A stretch of DNA of 64,000 nt from Acidobacteriota bacterium (GTDB lineage: Bacteria > Acidobacteriota > Holophagae > Acanthopleuribacterales > Acanthopleuribacteraceae), in contig JASJCB010000009.1 in assembly GCA_030066195.1 (NCBI GenBank), positions 1-64,000 on the forward strand, written 5' to 3'. Below are positions 44,748 to 52,758 of the stretch, in pieces; position 1 is the stretch's first letter; each line of letters opens with the position of its first letter. The notes beneath the pieces are model-generated. The model was not told the DNA's origin. It did not search any database and was given only the letters and a program-made list of their open reading frames with translations. A program made the translations under genes and the position numbers.

Positions 44748-45398
44748 CTAACGCGTGCCGAACAAGCGGTCGCCCGCATCGCCCAAGCCGGGAAGGATAT
44801 AACCGATACTATTCAACTGCCGATCCAGCGAGGCGGCATAGACGGGTACATCCGGGTGATCCCCGTTGAGGCGATTGACGCCCTCAGGCGCCGCCACCAG
44901 GCAAACGAATTTGATATTGCGAATGCCCTCTTCCTTCAGCATGGCCACAGCCGCACTAGCCGAACCGCCCGTGGCCAACATGGGGTCCAAGACCAAAAAA
45001 AGACGTTGTTCGTGATCGCCCGGGATCTTGAAATAGTATTTCTGGGGCGCAAGTGTATCTTCATCGCGGAAGAGGCCGATATGACCGATCCGTGCGCCGG
45101 GCATCAACTCGAGGAAGCCGTCCACCATCCCCAACCCGGCGCGCAAGATGGGAAGGATAACGCTTTTCTTACCGGCCAGACGCTGGGTAACCATGGATTC
45201 GAGGGGCGTTTCCACGGTGTCTTCAGTCAGGGGCAGGCTGCTTGTGGCCTCATAAGCCAATAACAGCGAGATTTCCTTGGCCAGTTCCTTGAATTTCTTC
45301 TTGGATGTAGTTTTGTCGCGCAGGTGGAACAACTTGTGTTTGATCAGTGGGTGCTCCACCGTATAGAAGTTGGGGTATTGTTCGTGTTTTTTAAGCAT
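44748..45398 (-). CDS. upp: Uracil phosphoribosyltransferase
   Basis: A 216-residue enzyme that makes UMP from uracil and PRPP (pyrimidine salvage). The ATG at 45398 has GGAG six bases upstream and fits the family length; a GTG nine codons earlier is rejected. Family features: VEHPLIKHKLFHLRDKTTSK near the N-terminus, LPILRAGLGMVDGFLELMPG, the PRPP loop LVLDPMLATGGSASAAV, and the C-terminal uracil-binding region GYILPGLGDAGDRLFGT. The next leftward gene is convergent and the gene to its right is on the same strand 83 bases away. Confidence 0.95.
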   Translation of the reverse strand: MLKKHEQYPNFYTVEHPLIKHKLFHLRDKTTSKKKFKELAKEISLLLAYEATSSLPLTEDTVETPLESMVTQRLAGKKSVILPILRAGLGMVDGFLELMPGARIGHIGLFRDEDTLAPQKYYFKIPGDHEQRLFLVLDPMLATGGSASAAVAMLKEEGIRNIKFVCLVAAPEGVNRLNGDHPDVPVYAASLDRQLNSIGYILPGLGDAGDRLFGTR

Positions 45399-45481
45399 GA
45401 GGGTCTCCGGTTTCAAGTCGGACACAATCTAACACGCCGAGAGCCCAAAGGCCAGGATACATTGAAACGCGGGCGGAACGG

Positions 45482-46144
45482 TTACTTTTCGACTTCGGCT
45501 TTTTTCAAGCGTTCACGGTACTCGCCTGCTTTTTTCAGATTGCCCAACGCCTCATAAACAGAGACGATGTGTTCTAAGGCAACGGGATGGTTCGGAGCAA
45601 GTTCCAAAGCTTGTAAGAGGTCGGCCAGGGCCTGACGAGCCAAAATCGGATCGCTCTCCGTATTCCGACTCTGCAGGTGGACGGCGCGTTCCACCAGGGC
45701 TTGCACCAGTTTCTCGTTAACACTGTCGATGCCCGCGACGCCGGGTGTGGCAATCCGTTGCGATTCCGGCACCGGGTCTTGTATCCAGCGAGCGGTGATA
45801 AAACCCAGGGTGGCCGCTACCAGCATCAGCAACGCCATGCCCGAGAGCAAAATCGTCAAAATGCGACCGGGATCCGGCGGTGTCCAGGTGGGCAGCTTTA
45901 AATCGATGCCGTCGCCGTAGATCCGTTTCTGGAAATCTACAGGCTCCATGTCGTCTTCCGATTGTTCCACATCGGCATTGCGAGTTACCTGGTCCAACAA
46001 ATCGGCGATACCGTCCAATTCCCGCTCGGCCTGTTGCAGCAGTAATTCGGCTTCATCATCCAGCAGGCGGCCCATGGCGCGGATCTCACGCGGGCTTTTT
46101 TCTTCCAGAAGTTGTAGCACGGTTTGCGCATCGAGAATGCCCAT
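45482..46144 (-). CDS. Single-span membrane protein with TPR-like C-terminus
   Basis: A 220-residue protein. The ATG at 46144 has AGAGGGA six bases upstream. The N-terminal 90 residues are acidic and helical (LLDDEAELLLQQAERELDGI). A hydrophobic segment, ILTILLSGMALLMLVAATLG, spans the membrane at about residues 95-117. The C-terminus has TPR-like helices (ARQALADLLQALELAPNHPV and ALEHIVSVYEALGNLKKAGE). No named family is recognised. It lies upstream of upp on the same strand. Confidence 0.65.
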   Translation of the reverse strand: MGILDAQTVLQLLEEKSPREIRAMGRLLDDEAELLLQQAERELDGIADLLDQVTRNADVEQSEDDMEPVDFQKRIYGDGIDLKLPTWTPPDPGRILTILLSGMALLMLVAATLGFITARWIQDPVPESQRIATPGVAGIDSVNEKLVQALVERAVHLQSRNTESDPILARQALADLLQALELAPNHPVALEHIVSVYEALGNLKKAGEYRERLKKAEVEK

Positions 46145-46394
46145 AAACGATCCCTCTGTCTTGCAAGATAAACCCAGATGTTTTCCTTGGCAAGGAAGAA
46201 TCCCGGAATTCACGGGTTCATATCATACGCGGTCATAACGGCCGCTGAAAAGGCAGCCGGCAAGTCCGGCAGTGACACCGTGTATCAGGGGAAGAAGCCC
46301 CTATTCCAGATGTTTTTTGGTTGTCGGAATGAGCGCGCGGGGGCTCATATTCAGTTGTCATTGGTTGTTTCGATAAACTGAGACTCAAAGGATC

Positions 46395-46670
46395 CTTTCC
46401 AATTCCTCGACACTGAAAAGTCAGGAGCAAAGAATCAGTTCTCATTCCTCGACCCGGAAAAGTCAGGAGCAAAGAAGGAGAACTGATTCTTTGCGCCCCG
46501 AAAAGTAATGTGAAAGAAATCAGTTGTGGTTCCTTAACCCTGACTTTTCGGGAGCAAAGAATCAAAACTGATTCTTCGATCCTGAACTTTCGGTGCGCAA
46601 AGAATGAGGACTGATTCTTTGCTCCCCGACTTTTGGAATCGAGAAATCAGTCGTGACTTCTCGATCCCGG
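46395..46670. repeat. Cluster of degenerate direct and inverted repeats forming hairpins
   Basis: A unit reading roughly TTCCTCGACNCNGAAAAGTC then AGGAGCAAAGAATCAG occurs twice in direct order (46402 and 46444, period 42) and in inverted form further right (AACTGATTCTTTGC near 46490; ACTGATTCTTTGCTCC near 46610). A third direct-like copy, GACTTTTCGGGAGCAAAGAA, is near 46542. Pairings such as AAGAATCA/TGATTCTT (46557-46576) and CAAAGAAT/ATTCTTTG give several stem-loops. It has no ORF and may be a small structured RNA, a regulatory hairpin array or a decayed mobile repeat. Confidence 0.6.
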
Positions 46671-46897
46671 GCGGCAAGAGTCAACGAATCGGGCGGTAAA
46701 GCGGGGCACGAATCTTCACACAACCCGCCGTCAGCTGTATTTAGTTGTCAGATACGAAAAATGGATTGTTTTAGGTGGAAGCGATGAAAACCCCCGCCTA
46801 ACGAGCGATCGAAAAGCAACTCAATCACAACAGCGCACGGCGTTGTGCCGGCTTCCGTCAATACTTCAAGGGTCCATGCATCCAAATCCGCCATATG

Positions 46898-46926
46898 CCG
46901 ACACAAGACTTAAAATGCGTTATACT
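46898..46926 (+). promoter_or_regulatory. Probable promoter of the FHA/sigma-54 activator gene
   Basis: CCGACA (46898-46903) and TATACT (46921-46926) have a 17-base spacer and lie 30 bases before the start codon. The -35 matches the consensus in four of six positions. Confidence 0.45.
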
Positions 46927-46956
46927 TCACCACATTCCCGGAGGGAGTGAACGATC

Positions 46957-48528
46957 ATGCAACCAAGGTCCTTATTCGACACCACTGCCGGCATCGCCCC
47001 TAAAAAGGGGAAAACCGGTGACGGTCCCGGCGAGAGCGTCGTTGTATTGACCGTGGTCGTGCACCCGGATGTCGGTCGCATCGGAGAACGCAGCCTTTTG
47101 ACCATGTTGCCCGGGAAAAGTGTGGGGCTGTCGAGGGCCGAACCGTATTTTGCCCAACCGGGCGCCGGCGGCGGCGAACCGCTGCTCGATCCCTTCCTCA
47201 GCCGCGGTCCGGTCATGCTGACCGGCAAAACCGACGGAAGCGTTGTTTTGGATGCAAGCGGCACCCGTACGAAAGTCAAGACAAACGGTTCTACCATCCG
47301 CAAGCAGCAGACCTTCACGGTCCCCCAACTGGATTACGGCGTCATCCTCATTCTGGCCGATCGCATTACGCTTCTCCTACACCTGGCCAAACCTCCCCAT
47401 GCCCAATGTACCGAGAAATACGGTCTGGTGGGCGGCAGTTCCGCCATGGCAAGGCTTCGAGAGGAAGTGACGCGTTTGGCCGACCAGGATATTCCTGTGC
47501 TGCTACGCGGTGAAACCGGCACCGGTAAAGAATTACTGGCGCAAGCCCTGCACAAATACGGGCCCAGGAAAGAAGGCAAGCTGGTTTCCGTAAACCTGGG
47601 TGCGATACCTTCAGGGCTGGAGACTTCCGAGTTGTTCGGCAGCATTCGCGGCGCCTTCTCCGGTTCCGTATCGGCTCAGGAAGGTTACTTCCGTGCGGCG
47701 CAGGGCGGCACGCTTTTCCTGGACGAGATCGGAGAAGCCTCATCGGATCTTCAACGTAATTTGTTGCGTGCCGTGGAAAACGGCGAGATCTTTCCCGTGG
47801 GCAGTCAACAACCGGTCAAAATAGACGTGCGCCTGATCTCGGCCACCGATGCGGACCTGGAAGCCGAAGCCATGGAGGGCAATTTCAAGGACCCGGTCTA
47901 TTATCGTCTTGCGGGTTACGAAATCTGGCTGCCGCCTTTATCGCAAAGACGCGATGATATCGGTCGCCTGTTCATGCACTTTGCTGAAAAAGACCTGGCT
48001 TCCATCGATGCAACAAGCAAATTGGAACCGCCCGATAAGGATACGCCCCAATGGTTGCCGGCAGAATTAGGGGCCAGGCTTTGTGCTTTTCATTGGCCGG
48101 GTAACGTGCGCCAACTCAGAAATGTTGTGCGCCAACTGGTTATTGCCAACCGTGACTCCCCGCAACTGACCGAGACACCGAAGGTCAAATACCTGCTCGA
48201 TCAGGCCGAACCTCCGCCCGAGGCTCGTCCGCAAAAAAAGAAATACTGCAAACCCTCCGAGATTACTCGGGAGGAACTGCTGGCGGCTTACGAGGCCAAT
48301 GCTTTTGAACCCAAGGCAACTGCCGCTCAACTGAATATATCGAGGACATCGATTTATGCCCTGATCGATAAAACGCCCGGCATCCAAACGGCCGCCGATC
48401 TTTCCGACGAGACCGTCGAGCAGGCGTTCGAACAATGCAACGGCGACGTCGAGGCCATGTCGGCAAGATTGAAAGTCTCCGAACGCGCCTTGCGATACCG
48501 CATTAAAAAGCTGAAGCTGAATGATTAA
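46957..48528 (+). CDS. Sigma-54-type activator with FHA-like N-terminus and two HTH regions
   Basis: A 523-residue protein; ATG at 46957 preceded by GGAGGGAG. Residues about 25-145 look like a degenerate FHA domain (GLSRAEPYF, PLLDPFLSRGPVML). The AAA+ domain has Walker A GETGTGKE (185-192), Walker B GGTLFLDEIGE (250-260) and FHWPGNVRQLRNVVRQL. The sigma-54 contact loop reads GAFSGS (232-237) instead of GAFTGA. The C-terminus carries two Fis-like helix-turn-helix stretches: EELLAAYEANAFEPKATAAQ with LNISRTSIYALID, then VEQAFEQCNGDVEAMSARLK with VSERALRYRIKKL. It probably activates sigma-54 promoters in response to phosphopeptide or protein binding; targets are unknown. Confidence 0.87.
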   Translation: MQPRSLFDTTAGIAPKKGKTGDGPGESVVVLTVVVHPDVGRIGERSLLTMLPGKSVGLSRAEPYFAQPGAGGGEPLLDPFLSRGPVMLTGKTDGSVVLDASGTRTKVKTNGSTIRKQQTFTVPQLDYGVILILADRITLLLHLAKPPHAQCTEKYGLVGGSSAMARLREEVTRLADQDIPVLLRGETGTGKELLAQALHKYGPRKEGKLVSVNLGAIPSGLETSELFGSIRGAFSGSVSAQEGYFRAAQGGTLFLDEIGEASSDLQRNLLRAVENGEIFPVGSQQPVKIDVRLISATDADLEAEAMEGNFKDPVYYRLAGYEIWLPPLSQRRDDIGRLFMHFAEKDLASIDATSKLEPPDKDTPQWLPAELGARLCAFHWPGNVRQLRNVVRQLVIANRDSPQLTETPKVKYLLDQAEPPPEARPQKKKYCKPSEITREELLAAYEANAFEPKATAAQLNISRTSIYALIDKTPGIQTAADLSDETVEQAFEQCNGDVEAMSARLKVSERALRYRIKKLKLND

Positions 48529-48570
48529 CAGCTACCGCAAGGGTTGATCGGCAGCACGCGCTATGGGTTG

Positions 48571-48596
48571 AAAAAAGGGAGAGGAGAACCTCTCCC
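48571..48596 (-). terminator. Rho-independent terminator of the leftward secreted-protein gene
   Basis: On the minus strand GGGAGAGG-TTCT-CCTCTCCC (48596-48577) forms a perfect 8-bp stem with a 4-base loop and is followed by six T residues (48576-48571). It lies 16 bases past the stop at 48612, a canonical layout. Confidence 0.85.
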
Positions 48597-48611
48597 CGGT
48601 TGATTGGGATA

Positions 48612-49184
48612 TCAGCCTTCAGGATCCTCGGTGCTGGTCTCCCCTGTTTGATCGACGATATCGATTTCCACCGGATCTTGCCCGCCGGTTTTACCCTGGC
48701 CGCCGCCTGTCTCGATGTACAGCGTCCTGGGCGGCTCACCCTCGGGGTCAAGTGTCGGCAGCAGGGCGCGCAGTTCGAAATAATAAGGGGCGGTTTCCAT
48801 GTCCAACGGCACATCGTCCCCTGAACCGCTCCAGGTCCGTAAGGCAATCAGGTTTCCCTCCGCGTTCAATAATATGAAGAAGAGATCACGTCCCCGGGAA
48901 CGAATCATCCGGTCATCCCAGAACAGGATGCCGTCATACCAACCGTAAACCAGTTGGAAACCCGAGGGCTCGCCGGCGATGCCGGTGACCGCGGCCGTTC
49001 CCGCAATATTGATCAAGGTATCGGGCGCGTCGAAATGGTGAATACGTAAAATGGTGTTGTCTTTATAGGGTCCCTCGGCGGTAACCTGACTCAGCTCCGT
49101 GGTAACCTGAACGTCTTGGGCCTTTACGGCAGTGGTGATAAGGAAAAAGGCGAAAAAAATTACAGGGGTTCTATGTGCAGACAT
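48612..49184 (-). CDS. Secreted hypothetical protein
   Basis: A 190-residue exported protein with signal peptide VIFFAFFLITTAVKAQ; the ATG at 49184 follows GGGAGGAACC. The mature part is beta-rich (ILRIHHFDAPDTLINIAGTA, GFQLVYGWYDGILFWDD) and ends in an acidic, Gly-rich tail (GGGQGKTGGQDPVEIDIVDQ). No family is recognised. A canonical terminator follows it. Confidence 0.7.
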   Translation of the reverse strand: MSAHRTPVIFFAFFLITTAVKAQDVQVTTELSQVTAEGPYKDNTILRIHHFDAPDTLINIAGTAAVTGIAGEPSGFQLVYGWYDGILFWDDRMIRSRGRDLFFILLNAEGNLIALRTWSGSGDDVPLDMETAPYYFELRALLPTLDPEGEPPRTLYIETGGGQGKTGGQDPVEIDIVDQTGETSTEDPEG

Positions 49185-49521
49185 GGTTCCTCCCTCTCTG
49201 CATTATAACCGCGGCATGTTTTCGGACAGAGAACGCCCCTGTAAGCAGCCTTCGGCCACTATCGATTCGGGATCGTGATCTCTCCGCTGCTCAAGCTGCA
49301 AACATGCCGCGAGCTTTCGTAAAATAGTTCAATCGCTGATACTTAGGGTAGGGGGGTTGTGGTCGATAACCCATCTGCGCCTTAAGACGGACACGGATTT
49401 TTTTTTCCCTGAAATTTTTGAAAAAAAATTTTCAGGGGGCAAGTGCCGGGTCGGTTATCCGGGGCTTGTCGGCACAGCCGAACCATGTCACAATGCGCAT
49501 GGTTTTAGACGGGAGTTGATC
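49185..49521. other. Intergenic region with AT-rich hairpin
   Basis: About 340 bases. An AT-rich inverted repeat, CCCTGAAA / TTTCAGGG with extra A-T pairs inside, lies at 49409-49437 in the leader of the DUF368 gene. It is preceded, not followed, by a T run, so it does not look like a terminator for either strand. Confidence 0.4.
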
Positions 49522-50535
49522 GTGCAAGAGAATCAATCAGCTTTAATCGCACTGGCCGTGCGCGGCGCTCTGGGCGGGATTTTAATGGGCCTGGCCAATC
49601 TGGTGCCGGGGATCAGCGGCGGCACCATGTTGCTTGCGGCGGGCGTATACCCGCTTTTTATCGGAGCCGTTGCCGATGTCAGCACCCTCAAGTTAAAACC
49701 GTCCTCGCTGGTTCTGCTGGGCTCCGTGGTGCTGGCCGCCGTATTGGCTATTTTGCTGGGCGCCGGACCCATCAAGGACAGCGTGGTCCATCACCGCTGG
49801 ATCATGTACAGCCTGTTCATCGGTCTTACCCTGGGCGGTGCGCCCCTGGTCTGGCGGCTCTCGCAACCCCGCGGCAAACCGTTTTGGGCGGGCGCTCTCG
49901 GCGGTTTTGCCGTCATGGTCATCATGGCCTTCGGTTTAGGGGCCGGCGGCTCTGCCGGCGTCAACTACTTTCTTCTATTCATGGCGGGCCTTGCCGGAGC
50001 CGCTTCCATGATCCTGCCCGGTGTCAGCGGTGGTTATCTGGTGCTTTTGCTGGGCCAGTACGAAACCCTGCTCGGCGGTATCGACAAGGTGAAACTGGGC
50101 CTGCTGGGCGACTCCGCCAAAAACATCGAACCTGATTTCGACCTGATCCTGGAAGCCCTGCACGTGGTGATCCCCGTGGGCATCGGCGTGTTGATCGGCG
50201 TGGTCGGTGTCAGCAACCTGCTGAAATGGCTGCTGGCCAAACACAAGATCGGCACCCTCGGCGTGCTTTTCGGCCTGCTCTTGGGCGCGGTCGTGGGCCT
50301 GTGGCCCTTCCAGCAGGGGCGTGAACCGGCCGTGGGCGAGACCATTGGCGCGATCGTGGTCACCGATCAAAATAAAGCCGACATCGACCCGGAAGACTGG
50401 CCGGTAGTCACCTTCTCCCCGGCTCCTGTGCAAATCGCCGGCGCCGTCGGTCTTCTGGTATTGGGGTTGGGCATTACTCTGGCTGTAGACCGCTTAGGGG
50501 AAAAGCTGGGCGGCGAGGACGAGGCGCAGATCTAG
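49522..50535 (+). CDS. DUF368 polytopic membrane protein
   Basis: A 337-residue membrane protein of the DUF368 family. The start is GTG at 49522 with GGGAG six bases upstream. The two paired family motifs are visible, GLANLVPGISGGTMLLAAGV near the N-terminus and SMILPGVSGGYLVLLLGQYE in the middle, in a repeat-like topology with about eight to ten helices. Members of DUF368 have been linked to recycling of undecaprenyl phosphate across the membrane (PopT-type). That role is inferred from the family. The C-terminal region has an extra loop (GREPAVGETIGAIVVTDQNK) before the last helix. Confidence 0.85.
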   Translation: MQENQSALIALAVRGALGGILMGLANLVPGISGGTMLLAAGVYPLFIGAVADVSTLKLKPSSLVLLGSVVLAAVLAILLGAGPIKDSVVHHRWIMYSLFIGLTLGGAPLVWRLSQPRGKPFWAGALGGFAVMVIMAFGLGAGGSAGVNYFLLFMAGLAGAASMILPGVSGGYLVLLLGQYETLLGGIDKVKLGLLGDSAKNIEPDFDLILEALHVVIPVGIGVLIGVVGVSNLLKWLLAKHKIGTLGVLFGLLLGAVVGLWPFQQGREPAVGETIGAIVVTDQNKADIDPEDWPVVTFSPAPVQIAGAVGLLVLGLGITLAVDRLGEKLGGEDEAQI

Positions 50536-50643
50536 CCGGTGTCGAAAACTTTGTGAGTATTCTACCGTAAGATGCCAAATTAGCTCCGCCTGCCGCAAGT
50601 TCCGTTGTAGGATGAAGCAAACAAGTCCGGGAGGATGGTTAAC

Positions 50644-51972
50644 GTGTTCAAATCTGTGCTCATTTTATGCTGCCTGGCCTGCGCCTGCTCGCTCAACGCT
50701 TCCGATAACTGGCCCGCTTTTCGCGGCCTGAACAACGCCGGCATTGCCGACAACAAACCCCTGCCCACCAGTTGGAGTATGGAAACCGGGGAAAACATTC
50801 GCTGGAAGACGGCGATTCCGGGTCTGGGCCATGCCGGCCCGGTGATTTGGGGTAACCGTATCTATATCACCACCGCGATCAGCGGCCTGAAAGCTCCTGA
50901 ACTGAAGGCCGGGTTGTACGGCGATATCAAGCCGGTAAAGGACGACAGCGTCCACAAGTGGATCATGTATTGCCTGGACAAGAAAACCGGCAAAATCAAA
51001 TGGGAGAAACTGCTCCATGAAGGCGTGCCCAAGATCAAGCGCCATACCAAGGCCACCCACGCCAACAGCACGCCCGCCACGGACGGTAAATACCTGGTCA
51101 ACTTCCTGGGTTCCGAGGGATTGTATTGCCACGATATGGACGGCAACCTGATCTGGAAGAAGGACCTGGGCGTTTTGGATTCCGGCTTCTTTCGAGTGCC
51201 TGACGCCCAGTGGGGGTTCGGTTCCTCTCCCGTGATCCACGACGGCGTCATCTATCTCCAGGTCGATGTTCAGAAGGACAGTTACGTGGCCGCGCTGGAC
51301 CTCAAAACCGGGAAGGAAAAGTGGAAGACAGCTCGCAATGACGTGCCGACCTGGTGCACTCCGGTGATTCACAACCACAACGGTCGTTTGATGATGTTGG
51401 TCAGCGGCTACAAGCACGCGGGCGCCTACGATGCGAAGACCGGGGAAGAGATCTGGAAGATTACCGACGGCGGCGATATTCCGGTCGCCAGTCCCGTGGT
51501 CGGCCACGGCATGGTCTATATCAGCACCTCGCACGGTCCCAAGCGGCCCCTCTACGCGGTGAGACTGGACGCTAAAGGCGACCTGACCTTGAAAGACGGC
51601 GAAACCTCCAATGAGGGGATTGCCTGGAGCCATCCCTCCGGCGCCTCGTACATGCCCAGCCCGTTGCTCTACGGCGACTATCTCTACGTGACCAAGGACA
51701 ACGGCATTCTTTCGGCCTACAATGCCAAAACCGGCGAAGAAGCCTACAAACAACGCCTGGGCGGCGCCTATACGGGTTCAGCGGTTGCGGGCGACGGCAA
51801 AATCTACATCACCAGCGAGGAAGGAACGACGCTGGTGGTGAAAGCCGGCCCCAAATACGAGGTCGTGGGCGAGGGTTCGGTTGACGGCGTGGTGCTTACC
51901 TCGGCTGCCATTTCCGACGGCGCTATCTACATCCGCACCCGCGATCACCTGGTTGCGATCGGTTCGAAATAA
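50644..51972 (+). CDS. Secreted PQQ-type beta-propeller protein
   Basis: A 442-residue exported protein. The GTG at 50644 has GGGAGG nine bases upstream; an ATG at 50635 directly abuts the same site and is less likely. Signal FKSVLILCCLACACSLNA. The body opens with NWPAFRGLNNAGIADNKPLP, the standard start of PQQ-binding-like propellers (PQQ_2), and repeats the blade motif (LDKKTGKIKWEK, LDLKTGKEKWKT, YDAKTGEEIWKI, YNAKTGEEAYKQ). No BamB-specific context is present. It probably binds protein or ligand outside the cytoplasm; PQQ dependence is not shown. Confidence 0.88.
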   Translation: MFKSVLILCCLACACSLNASDNWPAFRGLNNAGIADNKPLPTSWSMETGENIRWKTAIPGLGHAGPVIWGNRIYITTAISGLKAPELKAGLYGDIKPVKDDSVHKWIMYCLDKKTGKIKWEKLLHEGVPKIKRHTKATHANSTPATDGKYLVNFLGSEGLYCHDMDGNLIWKKDLGVLDSGFFRVPDAQWGFGSSPVIHDGVIYLQVDVQKDSYVAALDLKTGKEKWKTARNDVPTWCTPVIHNHNGRLMMLVSGYKHAGAYDAKTGEEIWKITDGGDIPVASPVVGHGMVYISTSHGPKRPLYAVRLDAKGDLTLKDGETSNEGIAWSHPSGASYMPSPLLYGDYLYVTKDNGILSAYNAKTGEEAYKQRLGGAYTGSAVAGDGKIYITSEEGTTLVVKAGPKYEVVGEGSVDGVVLTSAAISDGAIYIRTRDHLVAIGSK

Positions 51973-51979
51973 ACTTCGG

Positions 51980-52393
51980 TCAATTGGCCTGGGCTTCCAA
52001 GACGTTAACTCTTGGGTCCCGGGCCAACCGGCGGGTTTCGAAAGTATAGACGGTGTCGCATTTGTGGTCGCGTGCGGAGGCCAGGATCAGGTAATCGGCA
52101 AATCCGGCTCCGCCGATCTCATAATCGCGTAGGGCGCGTATCACCTGCTCTCTGCGTTCGATAACCACGCCCTCCGTGTCCATGAGCATCTTCAGGAAGG
52201 TTACGATACCCAACTTGGGAATCTTGTAGCGGGATCGCAAAACCCAAACCGTTTCCAACAGCACCACTACTGAAATGAAAATGCCTTTTTCGCTTTCCTT
52301 TTCCATAAGGGCCCGAGCGGTTGCGGACTGTTCGGGAAACTCGTTGTCGTCGTAGATGATTCGGATCAGGATGTTGGTGTCAATCGCAATCAT
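51980..52393 (-). CDS. PIN-domain toxin (VapC-type)
   Basis: A 137-residue PIN nuclease. Conserved acidic residues: Asp5 in MIAIDTNILIR, Glu47 in LLETVW and Asp100 in FADYLILASA; TFETRRLARDPRV follows near the C-terminus. The start overlaps the antitoxin gene by 14 bases, typical of a toxin-antitoxin operon. In this family the toxin cuts RNA when the partner antitoxin is lost. Confidence 0.92.
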   Translation of the reverse strand: MIAIDTNILIRIIYDDNEFPEQSATARALMEKESEKGIFISVVVLLETVWVLRSRYKIPKLGIVTFLKMLMDTEGVVIERREQVIRALRDYEIGGAGFADYLILASARDHKCDTVYTFETRRLARDPRVNVLEAQAN

Positions 52394-52631
52394 CTAAATC
52401 GTACCCCGTCTCCGGGTCCATCTCTTCTATGGAAACAGAAGCCCGTGGATCGAAGATGTTGAACAGAGTGGTGATATCTCTCCGGATGGGTTTCATGGTG
52501 ACCATCTCCTCATCTTCCTCACTGAAGGTAAACCGCAACTTGGAGCCCGCTTCCAGGTTCAGTTTCTTTCGAATGGCGGCAGGAATGGTGATTTGCCCTT
52601 TGCTGGTGACGGTAACTTCAGCGGCTTCCAT
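52380..52631 (-). CDS. AbrB/MazE-type antitoxin (VapB-like)
   Basis: An 83-residue protein with the SpoVT/AbrB swapped-hairpin DNA-binding region VTVTSKGQITIPAAIRKKLN and LEAGSKLRFTF. The acidic C-terminal tail (DPETGYDLDDCD) likely masks the PIN toxin. It precedes and overlaps the toxin gene, so the pair is an ordinary VapBC-like module with autoregulation expected. Confidence 0.9.
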   Translation of the reverse strand: MEAAEVTVTSKGQITIPAAIRKKLNLEAGSKLRFTFSEEDEEMVTMKPIRRDITTLFNIFDPRASVSIEEMDPETGYDLDDCD

Positions 52632-52758
52632 GTCACACCTCCATTGCCTTACAATTTACTGCACTTTGCCTTACTTTTCAAGTCCTTTCTTCCACTTTTT
52701 CTTGTCTCTTGTCTTCACCGGCCCTATTGGGTTTTAATAAGCCGGGAGTTGGAAAACC

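Larger units (their letters stand above)
46145..46956. other. Long intergenic region with repeat/hairpin cluster
   Basis: About 810 bases with no convincing gene. Its centre (46395-46670) is the repeat cluster described separately. The right end has a promoter-like pair for the sigma-54 activator gene: CCGACA (46898-46903) and TATACT (46921-46926) with a 17-base spacer. Confidence 0.5.

Noticed and set aside
46395..46670. Possible CRISPR array
   Set aside because: Units are degenerate, partly inverted and without regular unique spacers; no cas gene is present in the window.
49409..49437. AT-rich hairpin as a terminator
   Set aside because: The T run precedes the stem rather than following it on the plus strand, and no T run follows it on the minus strand.
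51980..52631. VapBC pair as part of a larger defence island
   Set aside because: Neighbours are a PQQ-type propeller gene and recQ; no other defence gene is nearby, so an ordinary toxin-antitoxin pair is the simpler reading.
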